Assembly: GCA_018136815.1 (NCBI GenBank)
Contig: CM030939.1
Span: 4,519,419-4,583,418, forward strand
DNA from: Isochrysis galbana
Lineage: Eukaryota > Haptophyta > Isochrysidales > Isochrysidaceae
Reading direction: 5' to 3'
Length of the DNA: 64,000 bases
In this document: positions 1 to 10,418 of the stretch, piece by piece
How positions within the stretch are numbered: the stretch's first letter is position 1
Layout of the letters: the number at the start of each line of letters is the position of its first letter
Notes under the pieces: model-generated
Seen by the model: the letters and a program-made list of their open reading frames with translations, nothing else
Database searches by the model: none
What the model was told of the DNA's origin: nothing
Made by a program: the position numbers and the translations under genes

Positions 1-2259
1 GGCTACCCAGGTGAGGGACCGGTGACGGTCGTCACGTACAACCTGAACGGCGCGGGGAGCGGCGCCCTGGGATCAGTGCTTGCTCAAGCGCGCAAGGCGC
101 AAGGCCAAGGTCGACATCCTCCTCCTTCAGGAGCTCCACGCATACGCGGACGGCAGACATCATCGGACATGCATGACCGCCAACGCCCTGGGGTGGCACA
201 TGGTCCACGCCCCGGCTAGCCAAGAGGACACGGCGAGTGGAGTAGGAGTCGCGGTACGCGACAACTCTCCAAGAGTGAAACTCCTACCGGACACGGCGGA
301 GACACTCATAGAAGGTAGACTGCTGAGGGTAAAATGCATAATAGACACCAAAGAGGTAGAACTAATCTCAATATATCTAAACGCCGCGCCCGCGCAACGA
401 GCGACACTCAATTACTTGGACGCCAGGCAAGCCCAATGGAAGCAAGTGCTGGACGCATGGTTCTGCCGCACGCGTTTGGGGAGAGCGGCGGTGCTAGCCG
501 ACGTGCCCGCGCACAAGCTAACGGACGGCATAAAAGGAAGGAGCAAGCTCCCGGCCTTTTGGAAGCAAGCCCTCACGAATGTGAGAACTCTGAAATTAAA
601 GCCGCTGAAAATGAGCAGGGACGGAGCCCTCTCCCAACCCATATGGTACAACCCGCACCACAGCGGCCCGACCATGCAACCGAAATGGGCAGAGCTGTGG
701 AACAAACTCGAATGCACCACGATACACAATGTGTTCAAAGACCACGCGTGCACGAGCGCGTTTACCGTGGAGGAATGCGAACAATACCTAAAAAATAATG
801 ATACATATATACAATACAAAGGAGAACACATCCCCCGCGATAGATTCTTAGGCACTTGGGAGAACATAGTGAGACACGCACACGACCTACTACAGGCGGC
901 TGACCAGGAAACCACGGACGCCCAAACTCGCAACACAACAGCTAACACGGCACCGAACACGAAAGACCCAACTCCCGAGATCCATATCAACCAAGAGGGA
1001 GAGTACTTCGCCAAAGAGAGAAACGCCTGGTACGAAGTCGAACTCTCATACCTCGGCACCCCCATCCTAGGCGACCATACGATCGCGGCGCCCGCCGACT
1101 TGGACCCATCCCCTCCGGCAAAATGGGGCGAAGGATACAAATCAAACAAGAGAACAGAATACCCGCTACCGGACGAATACACCCTAGACGGCAAGACAAC
1201 GCTCGACGCGACAGAGGTGACACACCTAACGAGAGCCCTACAAACAGCCCAACACAAACGCCGACGGCTCACGGGCCCCGACAACTGGGCGACGAGACTA
1301 ACACTACCGGACGATATCTGGGCACATCTGGCCAGGATCTACACCTCGCCCATGGTAACAGCGAGAGACACACACCTACACTTCAAGCACATAACGCATA
1401 GGCGCATTGCCACGTCCAACAGATTCCCAGAACGGGACAAAGCGTGCCGCTTCTGCGAGACAGCCGACGAATCATCCACACACCTGGGAGAGTGCCCAAG
1501 ACTAACGAAGATATTCGACACCCTTGACTCCCTAGCCCGACACCCAAGCGAGCCGGACAAACCACGCGAGCAAGGCATCATAGACAGATTGTTTATGCAC
1601 CCAAAAGGCTCATGCCCCAAGGCACTGGCAACACTATATATGCTAGCATGGAGATACATCGTAACTGACTTTTACAGAATACAATACGACAACGCCACGT
1701 TCTCAGAAGAATCAGTACTAGTACGGGTCTTGGAAAGATTCACGAAGCTAAGCAGGGCGCTAAACTTCGCCAACTCAACAGACACCTCGCGAACCGCCCA
1801 GGCGGGCATGGGGAGGCAACCCAAAAAAAGGATAGACTTGGCCGACATCCGGCCACTATACGAAGTAGGCAATAATAACAGCTTGACCCCCAGTGCGGAG
1901 CTCGTATCCCTGGCAGAGAAACTAGGGATCGAACACCAAATAGCGAGAGAGACCACAAGGTAATCGTGAGAACGGCGAAGAGCACGCCGAGACACCACAT
2001 TCGGGGCAGCCACAGCACGCGAGGCCTGAACTAACCAAAGACATGAACCCAAAAGGCCTGCCCGGACCCCGAAACCGAAGCCGGGCCCTTGGTAGCGCAC
2101 CAGGGCCGCACCCCCGACACCAAAGACAAAGGAACGAGGGGGGGAAGGCGAGGGGGCGGAGAGAAGGGAGTTAAGGGCGTTGGCGGCAGTGCAGCGGCAA
2201 GAGTACGCGCTGTCTAGTAGTAGGTGTGTAGCCCAGAAACTTCAGATCTTTTTTTTTTT
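1..2259 (+). mobile_element. LINE (APE-type non-LTR retrotransposon), internally deleted copy, 5' end outside window
   Basis: The copy starts inside the endonuclease domain, runs through a post-RT C-terminal region, and ends with a 3' UTR and an oligo-T tract at 2249-2259. The 3' UTR block around 2080-2165 recurs near 16600-16670 and 63900-63960. The last bases before the T-run (CCCAGAA..CTTCAGAT) also end the minus-strand LINE at 49.7 kb. The reverse transcriptase is missing: endonuclease sequence joins post-RT sequence at about 400-411. It is a non-autonomous deletion derivative. Confidence 0.85.
22..1963 (+). pseudogene. LINE ORF2 remnant: endonuclease N-terminus fused to post-RT C-terminus
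   Basis: The N-terminal part shows APE-endonuclease hallmarks: TYNLNG, then LLLQELHA and GVGVAVRDN. The frame changes between about 70 and 110, because the first segment reads from 22 and the main frame from 80, so the 5' end carries a 1-nt-type frameshift. At about 400-411 the endonuclease passes in frame into LNYLDARQAQW, which in the minus-strand LINE at 50-52.5 kb lies well downstream of the RT. About 150 residues of endonuclease C-terminus and the whole RT are therefore absent. The C-terminal part keeps a CCHC-type knuckle (CRFC...H..C) near 1447-1494 and the conserved MGRQPKKR motif near 1807. It cannot encode active retrotransposition machinery. Confidence 0.8.
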
Positions 2260-2533
2260 CTGATCTTCAGTCTACCTCATCGCTCGTAGCGCCCGATGGC
2301 AGACACTGTCAGACCCGACTTCTACTATGACCTCTCAGACATCTTCCCGCAAGCAACAAACAACGAACCTTCTACGACCGCGTCAGCTGCCGGCTCGATC
2401 GAACGGCCTTCTGCCTATGAGCCTATAGTCATCGCGTGTTCGACGTATCCCATTCCGCGAGCGAGCCGAGCTCACCTTCCTCGGGACCTCAGGCTACAGG
2501 CTACCCGAAGCTCGACCCCCCACGTCCGTCTGT

Positions 2534-2668
2534 GGAATCCGAATCTGTGTGTCTTGTGCGTCAGTGGCAACACGGGGAACTGTTCAATTGTAATTGTGAG
2601 CGCGTACCTTACCCGAATATTCATGCCTACAGCCTTCAGATGGGCAGGAATACGAATACAACAGACTC
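2534..2668 (-). repeat. Tip of a chromovirus LTR (5' LTR end), isolated fragment
   Basis: About 120 bp are nearly identical to 21357-21480, the beginning of the 3' LTR of chromovirus element 2. Both read TGTTGTATTC on the minus strand and then the same sequence; this copy has an extra six-base GTATTC duplication. Homology stops abruptly at 2534. It is a relic of a related LTR element. Confidence 0.65.
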
Positions 2669-3112
2669 CCTCGTGGTGGCCCCGCATCGCGTATTTGGAA
2701 ACGAGGGGTACCAAATGAAGGCAAACGACCTTCCAGCTTAGTGATCCAGCGCTCGACCATGTCGTTGTACAGTCGAGTGCGCGCCGCAAGAACTTCTGGG
2801 TGAATGTCCTCAGGGTCGTACGAAATCGTTGGCGTCTCCGGGAACTTGAGAACGAGAGGAGCATCTGGCGCCATCCCGCGAATCAAACCGTAGAGCGTGG
2901 GGAGGACGAGAGGGAGTGTGGGATACTTCGTGCATCTTATTTTGAAACACATTAGAAGTCCATTTCATATGCTGTAATGTATTAATAAGTCGATCGCATA
3001 ACTCTATACCCTCTTCGCTAGCCTTTATAACCACCTTATGACTATCGATTTGCTTCGAGAGTTGTTCCACCAAGCCCGCCATTTGCCATTTGTTTGTTGT
3101 ATTCACGGCCAC
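2584..3112 (-). pseudogene. Unrecognised gene fragment, two overlapping minus-strand frames
   Basis: Two frames look protein-like. Frame one (3112 down to about 2945) is a polar helical stretch containing AGLVEQLSKQIDSHKVV. Frame two (about 2950 down to 2670) contains LVLPTLYGLIRGMAPDAP and ARTRLYNDMVERWITKLEG. They overlap near 2945, so a frameshift or unresolved splice separates them. I recognise no family. It lies next to LTR and direct-repeat debris and is probably a piece of a transposon or a captured gene. Confidence 0.3.
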
Positions 3113-3301
3113 ATTTTTTTGAGACCCCCTCCCTTCGTTTGAAGTGCGGATGCCTTCATCCCCTCCGCGTCAAACGAGGGTACCAAATGAAGGCAAACAA
3201 CATTGTGAATTGGAAGGAAGCGCGCGACGCCAACCAAGAGGCGCCTACCTGTCATCTCGTATTTGGAAACGAGGGGTACCAAATGAAGGCAAACGACCTT
3301 C
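2690..3301 (+). repeat. 44-bp exact direct repeats flanking a 524-bp segment, plus a third partial copy
   Basis: The same 44-bp sequence (CGTATTTGGAAACGAGGGG followed by TACCAAATGAAGGC and more) occurs at 2690-2733 and 3258-3301. A shorter copy (ACGAGGGTACCAAATGAAGG) lies near 3174-3200. The copies bracket the unrecognised minus-strand fragment. Origin unknown; they could be recombination scars or ends of a small element. Confidence 0.6.
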
Positions 3302-3303
3302 AT

Positions 3304-3570
3304 CGAAAAATCGGTAAGTCTCGCGCCTGTTTGGGAGGCATAGGAGGAAGGGGGGAACGGATCACCGGGGGGGGGGCGCGGGCCACCGGACCATATCTAA
3401 GCCCTTCACCCCCATCCCCCTAGTAGTGTACGGGGGGAGCCGCCTGATGCCTGATGGCAGGGGGAGAAAGGCAGGGGGAGTGGGGGTGTAGAAAGTATGC
3501 TACGTACTGGGTGTAGTAGGTAGTGGTTCCATTCGCCGCGAGTGCGGTAAGAATATTAAAAGGTTTTTTT
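3304..3570 (+). repeat. R1 dispersed repeat, 3' part
   Basis: Matches the 3' portion of the repeat seen in full at 62129-62907. It runs from the CGAAAAAT..GGTAAGT block, through ACCATATCTAAGCCC, to the terminal TATTAAAAGGTTT. It is followed at 3571 by GTTAGCCCAGAATCGTCAGA, which resembles the LINE 3' end. Confidence 0.75.
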
Positions 3571-3769
3571 AGGTGTTAGCCCAGAATCGTCAGATTTCTT
3601 TACAGTAGATCAATAGATGACAGACGCAAGAGTCTGTAGACTCTAGAGTACAACATGTGTATGTATGTATCAATTTTAATCTGTAAACCGTGCTCTTAGC
3701 AGTATAAATATAACTTGTTTGTAGGACAATACTCGCATTCATCGCCACGCGCCGGTTGGAGAGACGAGG

Positions 3770-4172
3770 AGAGAGGAAGAGAGACAGCAGGGAGAGAGAG
3801 CGAGAGAGCAAGAGAGGGGAGAGGAGAGGAAGGAAGAGCCGTAAAATACGATAGTTCATCGAATCCGATGTCGAGAGAGATAGCAGAGAAGGATTGAACT
3901 CTAGGAAGGGAGAGCAGAGAGGGAGAGAGAGGGAGCGAGGTGGGGGGAAGAGGAGGAGAGAGAGCGCGAGGGAGGGAGGGAAGAGGAGAGGGGGGGGGGG
4001 TAGGGGGGGGAAGAGAGAAGAGGGAGAGGGAAGAGGAGGGAAGCAGGGAGGGAGAGAGAGAAGAGAGAGAGGGTACGGGAGAGAGAGCGCGACTAGCGGG
4101 AGAGAGAAGAGTGACAGGGGGGTGGAGAGGAAGAGGGAGCAGGCAGCAGGGAGAGAGAGAGAGAGAGTAAGT

Positions 4173-4266
<94 letters not shown>

Positions 4267-4500
4267 GAGAGAGTAAGTGAGAAGGAGACTGAGAGAGAGG
4301 GGGGGGGGGGAGAGAGACACGGAGGCAGAGAGGGAGAGAGAAAGAGAGAAAGAAAGAGATGGAGAGAGGGAGAGAGAGAGGAGAAGAGGGGGGGGTTCGA
4401 AGCGGAGAGAGGGCACCTCGCACCGCGCGCGGGGAGAGAGAGGGAGAGGAGGAGAGTGAGCGCGCGCGGGAGCGGGGAAGGAGACGGAGGGGAGGAAAGG
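3770..4500 (+). repeat. GA-rich simple-sequence tract with pure (GA)n core
   Basis: Purine-only sequence on the plus strand with nearly uninterrupted GA dinucleotides at about 4150-4277 and G-runs elsewhere. It lies directly upstream of the CCCH/WW gene, so it may be promoter or 5' UTR sequence. The long Ser/Leu or Arg/Glu open frames here are low-complexity artefacts. Confidence 0.9.
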
Positions 4501-4555
4501 AGGACGGGGAGGAGAGCTTGCGTGCATCGCTGCGTGCCAGTGGGAATCGGGCGCG

Positions 4556-6061
4556 ATGAAGCCATGGATGGCCCCAATCTCACATTCTGGCGGCTCGGCC
4601 TCTAGCTCTCTGGGTATTGAGGTGAGCCATACCTCCCCCCCCCCAGTCTTCTCACTCTTCTCATCTCTCTCCCTGTGCACCACGTTCTCTTACTCCAACC
4701 ACCCTCTCTCCCCCTCACTGCCTAGAATTCCCCTTCAAGGTTTCTTCTCCCCTTCTCCGCACGCTCGCTCTCACACATCTTCCTCTCTTTTTTCTGCTCA
4801 CAGGAGTGCGGCGACTTCAAGCGGGGCTCATGCTTCCGTGCAAACTGCAAGTTCCTGCATGGCGGGAAACCTGCCTCCGAGGTCCAGCAAGCCAGCGTGC
4901 CTGGCCTCAATGGGGCCGCAGGGCTGCCGACACCGCGCGCGGCTGGCGCGTTTGTTGCACCAGAGGGTCTTGATACGACGTTATATGATGCAAATACGGG
5001 TGCGTACGCATGGTCTAGCATACCAGGTCGCACAGCGTCATTGCTTCATTGCAAATCGTCTTGATGCCTTGGCGATCTTAAGTGCGTCTTGCCACTCAGG
5101 GGCCTCGGGGCCTGGGACGTTCTCAGGTTTCGGGCTCTTTGGCACTCCTGCATGGGGCTTTCGATATGGTTCAAATATGCCTCTGCCCAAAGTGGAGAAC
5201 GTGCGTCCCCTTTGTATGGACTTCTACAAGCAGGGCTTTTGCAATCGACGTGGGCCACACAATCAAGGATGCCTCTTCAGACATGACGAAATCGAAGGGA
5301 AGGGGAAAATCGAGCAGCCAGCAAAGGCCATTCCTCCGGAGGTCATGCTCTTCGGGATGGAGGCACAAGGCGTTCTGCACAAGGCCGGCGCGAATACGCT
5401 CTCGGAAGTCACCAAGGCGGCCAAGCAATGGGCGGAAAGTCGGAAAACCGAGATTGAGGCAGAGGAGAAAGTTGCCGCCGACATGCAGGCTGCAATGGAG
5501 CAAGCTTCAGCAGGAGCTGGCCAAGATGCTACACAAACGCCTGTGGGTGCCCGTGCACCGCTTCCTGCTGGATGGAAAGAGGCGAAGGCGCCGGACGGGC
5601 GCGTCTATTACTACAATTCGGTGACCAAGGCAACCATGTGGACTCGTCCTATGGGCGAGCTTGGTAAGGCCCCTCCACCTTTGCCATCGGGCTGGAAGGA
5701 AGCGCATGCGCCTGATGGGCGGACTTACTTTTACCATGCGGAGACCAAGGCAACGTCGTGGAAACGTCCGGAGGCTCCGCAGTTGGATGATGCCGACAAA
5801 GACCCTGGTGCTGAAGAGGCTGAATTGGATACTGCCGCAACCGAGGCTGGCGCGGAAAGCGCTCGAATGCTGGAATCCAACGACAACAGCGCACCACTCG
5901 AAGGCGACGCGCCACCAATGGCTGAGTCTGCACATGATGTTCCGCAGTCTCCAGACGGGGCCGTAGAGGCCCCACTAGCCAATCAAGAGGCTATAGCAAA
6001 TGAAGTCTCGCTGGATGACAAGGGCGATGAACCGGAGGCCAAGCGTGCGCGGGCCAAGTAA
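4556..6061 (+). CDS. CCCH zinc-finger and tandem WW-domain protein (3 exons)
   Basis: Predicted exons are 4556-4621, 4804-4999 and 5100-6061. Introns (4622-4803, 5000-5099) are GT-AG and the phases agree, giving 407 residues. Exon 2 encodes a first CCCH finger (ECGDFKRGSCFRANCKFLH, C-x7-C-x4-C-x3-H). Exon 3 has a second finger-like unit (CMDFYKQGFC...CLFRH). Two WW domains follow (GWKEAKAPDGRVYYYN...W..P and GWKEAHAPDGRTYFYH...W..P), then an acidic tail ending in a basic KRARAK, a possible nuclear signal. WW plus CCCH suggests RNA binding together with proline-rich partner binding, as in pre-mRNA processing factors; that role is inference. A single long open frame also spans the region, but its first part reads intron and the wrong exon 2 frame. 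The ATG at 4568 is an alternative in-frame start. Confidence 0.8.
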   Translation: MKPWMAPISHSGGSASSSLGIEVSHTSPPPVFSLFSSLSLCTTFSYSNHPLSPSLPRIPLQGFFSPSPHARSHTSSSLFSAHRSAATSSGAHASVQTASSCMAGNLPPRSSKPACLASMGPQGCRHRARLARLLHQRVLIRRYMMQIRVRTHGLAYQVAQRHCFIANRLDALAILSASCHSGASGPGTFSGFGLFGTPAWGFRYGSNMPLPKVENVRPLCMDFYKQGFCNRRGPHNQGCLFRHDEIEGKGKIEQPAKAIPPEVMLFGMEAQGVLHKAGANTLSEVTKAAKQWAESRKTEIEAEEKVAADMQAAMEQASAGAGQDATQTPVGARAPLPAGWKEAKAPDGRVYYYNSVTKATMWTRPMGELGKAPPPLPSGWKEAHAPDGRTYFYHAETKATSWKRPEAPQLDDADKDPGAEEAELDTAATEAGAESARMLESNDNSAPLEGDAPPMAESAHDVPQSPDGAVEAPLANQEAIANEVSLDDKGDEPEAKRARAK

Positions 6062-7940
6062 TTGATGGTAGCTTTCGTGTACTCTCGACCACTGAAGGAA
6101 TGACATGCGCTTCACTTTGACTAGCATGCGGCTGCGTGCGTGCGGTTGGTTTGTCGTCAGTTTACGTTCGCTCTCGTGCTGCGGACCCGCACGTAAGTGT
6201 AGCTAGTAGCTAGCCATGCATCGCCATTAAAATCTTTGGTGATATCTGATCATGTTGTATGAGTGCTACAATCACGTTGTTGCGGGTAGGAGGAGCGTCT
6301 CCATGCCATGCGACAGGCACTACTTATAGGGCGTGTCGCGTGTCTTTCCACTCCGCATCTCCCGCTCTCCTCTCTCCCTCTTTCCTTCGTCCCGCGCGCA
6401 CCGTTCCAGCCGGGATCCCTTCCTTCCCTTCGTCTCATGCGACCCCAGCGGTTCCCTTGTTTCCTTGGCCAGCGAGGTCCGGAGACTCCCGCGCTCGTGG
6501 CTCTCTCCGCCCCTCCAGCGCCCGATCCCTTCGCCGCTCCAATAGTTTCCCCCTTATTCCTAGAGCTTCCCGCTCCCCTCCCCGTCTGTCGTTTCCCTCG
6601 TTCCTCCAGCTTTTGTTCCTTCACGCTCTCGCTCGGGAGCACCCCCTCGTGTCTTTCCCTCGTGTGCTCTCCCTCGCCCCATCTGACGTCATGCCCGCAG
6701 ACCCCATGCCCACGTCATGAAACAAGACTCTTCAAAGCACCTACCTCCACACCATCGTCACCCCCTCCTTCTCCCTCCACACGCCGCACTGTCCATGTTG
6801 CGGGTAAAGGGGGGGCCTTGTACACTTCCCCCTCGTACGTTCCGTTTTTAGGGCTTCCCGCGCGACTACCTCTCCGTCGCCGCGCCCCAGTTCCCTTCTC
6901 CCCCGCATCGTCCCGAATCGGCCCGTCCCCCCTCTCCTCTCCTCTCCCCGGCTCCCCCGCGGAAGCCCTCTTCCCCCTCTCCCTTCCCGTCTCTCCCCGA
7001 GCGCTTCCTTGAGTTTCCGGCCCCCTTTTGTCTATTTCTTTCCCGCGCGTTTCCCCTTTCCCCCGCGCGTGACGTTTTCCCTCGGTGTCTTGGCTACGCT
7101 CCGCGTTATCGCTCGAGCGCCCTCTGTGCCCCCTCGTCCATTCTTCGTTCTCGTTCTCGTGCTGTAGTGCCCCGTGATGACTGAGAGCGCGCCCATCTCA
7201 TCGGCCCCGTCCCCGCACGCTTCCCCAGCTCCCCATTGTTCACCATCCATGCTCCAAATGGGCCATACATCTCATGTTACAACTCACAACTCATCCTTCA
7301 CTCACACCCAGCCGCACCACAGCCACAGCTCCACTCGACCACTCACATGGTAGCGGAGGAGTGCCTTCCACGCCTTCCCATCCTCTCTCCACTCCTCACA
7401 TTCCCACCACCGCCGCCCCTCCAGCCTCATCCGCCTCCCCCAGCCCTGACCAGCCATCTCACTTGGACTACCCACAGTCCACACAACCACAACCACACTG
7501 GCCACAACACATCAGTGCCGCCGCCACGCCCGCACAACCAGTGTTCTACTCCCCTTTCCAGCCTCTCAACCCGCCCGACGCCCTCACCGCCCTCCCTTCC
7601 CTCCCTGCCACCCACCTTCCCCCTCCCCTTCCAAACCCCCAGCATACCATCACCGATCTGCCCGAGCCGAACCATCCCCATCAATCACCTCTCCTCGCAC
7701 TCCTCGCCCGGCCACCCTCCTCTCATTGACTCCAACCTCTACCGACTTCCGCCGGGCGCCGTCCCCTCCCCGTCACTGCTCCACCTCTACAATCACTACC
7801 CCTCCCTACCCATCCCTCTTCCCTTGCCCTCACCCGGCCGCGCCTGCCGAGAGAGACGCCAACTCTGACTTTTCAGCCAGGGAAGCTTGCTGCGAGGCGG
7901 GTGTGGGCTGGGGCGGGGTCAGGTGCTGGGTATGGCACAC
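6062..7940. other. Intergenic, pyrimidine-rich, no supported gene
   Basis: Runs of C/T-rich sequence produce long Pro/Ser-rich open frames on the plus strand (for example 7236-7868) and Gly-rich ones on the minus strand. No domain, splice structure or similarity to other parts of the window supports a gene. Confidence 0.6.
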
Positions 7941-8046
7941 CCAGGCCAAGAGGGTGCAACTCGAGGTTCCTTTTTTTTGTCACGCCCCTCCCGGCTTTTT
8001 AGGTATATAATTTCTACTGACCCCTAACTTCGCCCCTAACTCGGGA

Positions 8047-10418
8047 GTTGACCGCGCGCAGACAAACATAAACACGGGGACCCTGCGCGACCTGCGCGAC
8101 CAGAGCGTCTTCTTCCCGCGCGCCAGCTGCACGCACACCGACGAGGCGCGCGCCTTCGAGGACGCCTTCCGCGCGCCGGGCGGCGCCTGTCTGTTCGAGG
8201 CGCTGCGCGTGCGCGGCTACGACGTGCGCGCGTGCGCCGTTGCGCCCTGGGAGCCGCCCCCGCGCTGCGGCAGCCTGCCGTGCGAGGCGCTCGGGTCCGA
8301 CGAGGCCGTCGTGGCGCACGCCTGCGCTCAGCTCGCGCGCTGGCGGCTCGCCGACCGCCCGGCCTGCCTGCTCGTCCACTGCGGCGGCTGCGACACCGAG
8401 CGCGTGGTGCGCGAGGCGCTGCGCGCGCCCGCCGGGCCGGCGGCGCCCGTCGACGACGAGCGGATGGGCCGCTACCTGCCGCTGAGCGTGGCGCTCGACG
8501 ACGCACGCCGGCCGGGCACGCAGCGCCTCGCGCTCTCGCGTCACCTCTTCGCGGCGCGCGCGCGCCTCCTGCAGCTCCACCTCGCACCTCAGCAGGCGCT
8601 CGGCGCGCTCCTCGGCGGCGCGGCGCACGCGCTTGAGCTCGCTCTCTTGCTCAACCGCCTCTTGCAGCTTGCGCTTCATGCACCGGTTGTCGACCAGCGC
8701 CTGCTGCGCCTCGGACTGCACCGAGGACAGCTTGGCGAACACCTCGAGCATCTCGCCCGCCCGGCGATCCGCCTCCTCGCGCAGCCGCGCATCGCGCGCG
8801 CGCGTCTCCTCCCGCGCTTCGCGGTGAAGGCCGAGCAAGCGTTCCTGCAGGCCGGCGGTCGTCGCCTGCGCGCGCTCTTCGCCGAGCGCGGCCCGACGCG
8901 CCTCGCGTGCCGCCAGTGCGACGGCCTCCTCCAGGCGTGCTTCCAGCGCGGCGCACTCGGTGCGCAGCACGCCCACGTCAGCGCGCAGTTGGCCCGCGTC
9001 GCTTCGCGCATCTTCCGCCTCGCGCTGGGCCGCCTCGCGGATCTTGAGCACGGTCGCCTGGTTTTCGGCGCGCAACTCCTCAAGCTGCTTGACGTAGCGG
9101 GAAGTGCGCGCCAGCTGGTCCTCGCGGGCGGAGACAGCCCGGTGCTGGCGCTGCCTTTCCGGCTCGGCTCGCACTGCTCCGTCTTCATCCTCGACACCGG
9201 CTATGCCGGCGCCCCGGTGCTCAACGCGCGGCTGCTGCGCGACCAGCGCGGCGGGCCTCCCGGGGAGCAGGTTGCGGCGGCGTTGCGCCGGCTGGACGCG
9301 CGCGGCGTCACGCCCAGCCAGTCGTACCGGCAGCTCGTCGCCTTTGCGCGGAGCGCGCGGTGCGTGGACTACACGTCGGGCTGCACGCAGCGCCTGGCGG
9401 GCATCGGCCTCTCCGCCGAGAACGCGTCCGACATGCTGATGTGCCCCTCGATCGAGCTGCGAAGCGTGCGGTCGGGACGCTACTTCAGCCCGCGCGTGCG
9501 CGCGGCGCTTCCGGCCGCTGACGTGCTGATGACCAACCATCGGATGGCCTCGCCACACATCCTGACGCTCGACTACCTGGTCCAGCTCTCGCCGGCGCTG
9601 ATTTCGCCGTCATCCGGCGCGCTCAAGTTGCGGCTGAGCGCGTTCGAGTTCGCGGCCGAGCGCGCGCGCATGCGCTCGATCAGCCGCGCCAAGATGGGCG
9701 GCGCCTTTGTGTGCACCGTACGCGTGGCGGGGCGCGCGCTGCGGTGTACGGTCGACACTGGCGCAAGCACGACCGTCAACGTGGGCCGCGCCACGGCGGC
9801 CGCGCTGCGTGCTGCGACGGGCCCCGCGGCCGCGCCGCGGCACGTGCGCCAGGTGGGCATCCACGGCGAGCAGATCTGCTCTGATGTGCTGATGTTGCCG
9901 GTCGAGCTCGCGGGCGCGGCCCTTGGCGACCTGCCCGTCTTGCTCAACACGCACGAGACGGAGGCGACCGACGGCTACGTGGGGCTGGGGGTGCTGCAGG
10001 CGTTCGACTTGCTCGTCACGCCCGGGTTAGGGTCGGTCCGTGCGCGCGAAGGGGCGCGTGCCACCACCACTCCTTGGCGCGCGGCGGCGTGGCCGGCGGC
10101 GGCGCCAGAGGCGTCGGAGGCCGCCGCCGCCACGAGGAGGGCGCGGACCGCCGCCCGTGCGGCGGCGAGGCGGGCGGGCTCGAGAGCGTCTCGTCGGCGA
10201 GGAGCCACGCGTACGATTCGTGCATGGACGCCGCCCGTCCGCCGGCAGCGGAACGCGACGGGCTGGGCGGCAGCGTCTCGTCGGCGAGCAGCCACGCGCA
10301 CGGGTCCGCCGGCGGCGGCGGCGATGCGCGGCCGCCACCCACGGGTCGCGAGGCGGACGGGCTGGGCGGCGAGAGCGTCTCGTCGGCGAGCAGCCAAGCG
10401 TACGATTCGTCGGAGTGA
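8047..10418 (+). CDS. Retropepsin-like (aspartic protease fold) protein, rearranged
   Basis: Protein-like plus-strand coding is seen in two blocks. Block A (about 8047-8525) contains SVFFPRASCTHTDEARAFED and LLVHCGGCDTERVVREAL. Block B (about 9141-10050) has two aspartic-protease-like sites, FILDTGYAGAP near 9184 and CTVDTGASTTVNV near 9748, plus DLLVTPGLGSVR at its end. Between them the plus-strand frame is open only because it is the reverse complement of a coiled coil. After about 10050 the reading frame appears to shift to one encoding three repeats of the type SVSSA.S.AYDS, ending at 10418. I do not recognise the family. Two D-T/S-G sites suggest a protease pair or a tandem retropepsin fold. 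Start codon unknown; probably a mobile-element or virus-like gene rather than housekeeping. Confidence 0.5.
8526..9140 (-). other. Antisense coiled-coil coding segment inside the retropepsin-like ORF
   Basis: The minus strand reads a heptad-rich coiled coil of about 200 residues, with segments such as YVKQLEELRAENQ, ECAALEARLEEAVALAA and KRKLQEAVEQESELKRV. The plus-strand translation is an improbable Leu/His/Gln-rich mirror. Outside these borders the minus frame loses protein character while the plus frame gains it. This fits inversion of an internal segment of one gene. Alternatives are a separate antisense exon or an assembly error. Confidence 0.5.

Noticed and set aside
412-1284. Minus-strand 290-codon frame antisense to the LINE ORF
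   Set aside because: Shadow of the LINE coding strand; the plus strand matches a paralogue in the window.
3590-4683. Long Ser/Leu/Pro-rich minus-strand and Arg/Glu-rich plus-strand open frames
   Set aside because: They are translations of GA/CT repeats in several frames at once; no domain and no consistent start.
4556-5100. Single-exon reading of the CCCH/WW gene (501 codons)
   Set aside because: Its first part reads intron and the wrong frame of exon 2; the spliced model restores the first CCCH finger with matching phases.
7236-7868. 210-codon Pro/Ser/His-rich plus-strand frame
   Set aside because: Pyrimidine-rich composition artefact; equally long frames occur in other phases.
10020-10035. 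GGGTTAGGG as a telomere-like repeat
   Set aside because: Single occurrence inside a coding block; no array.
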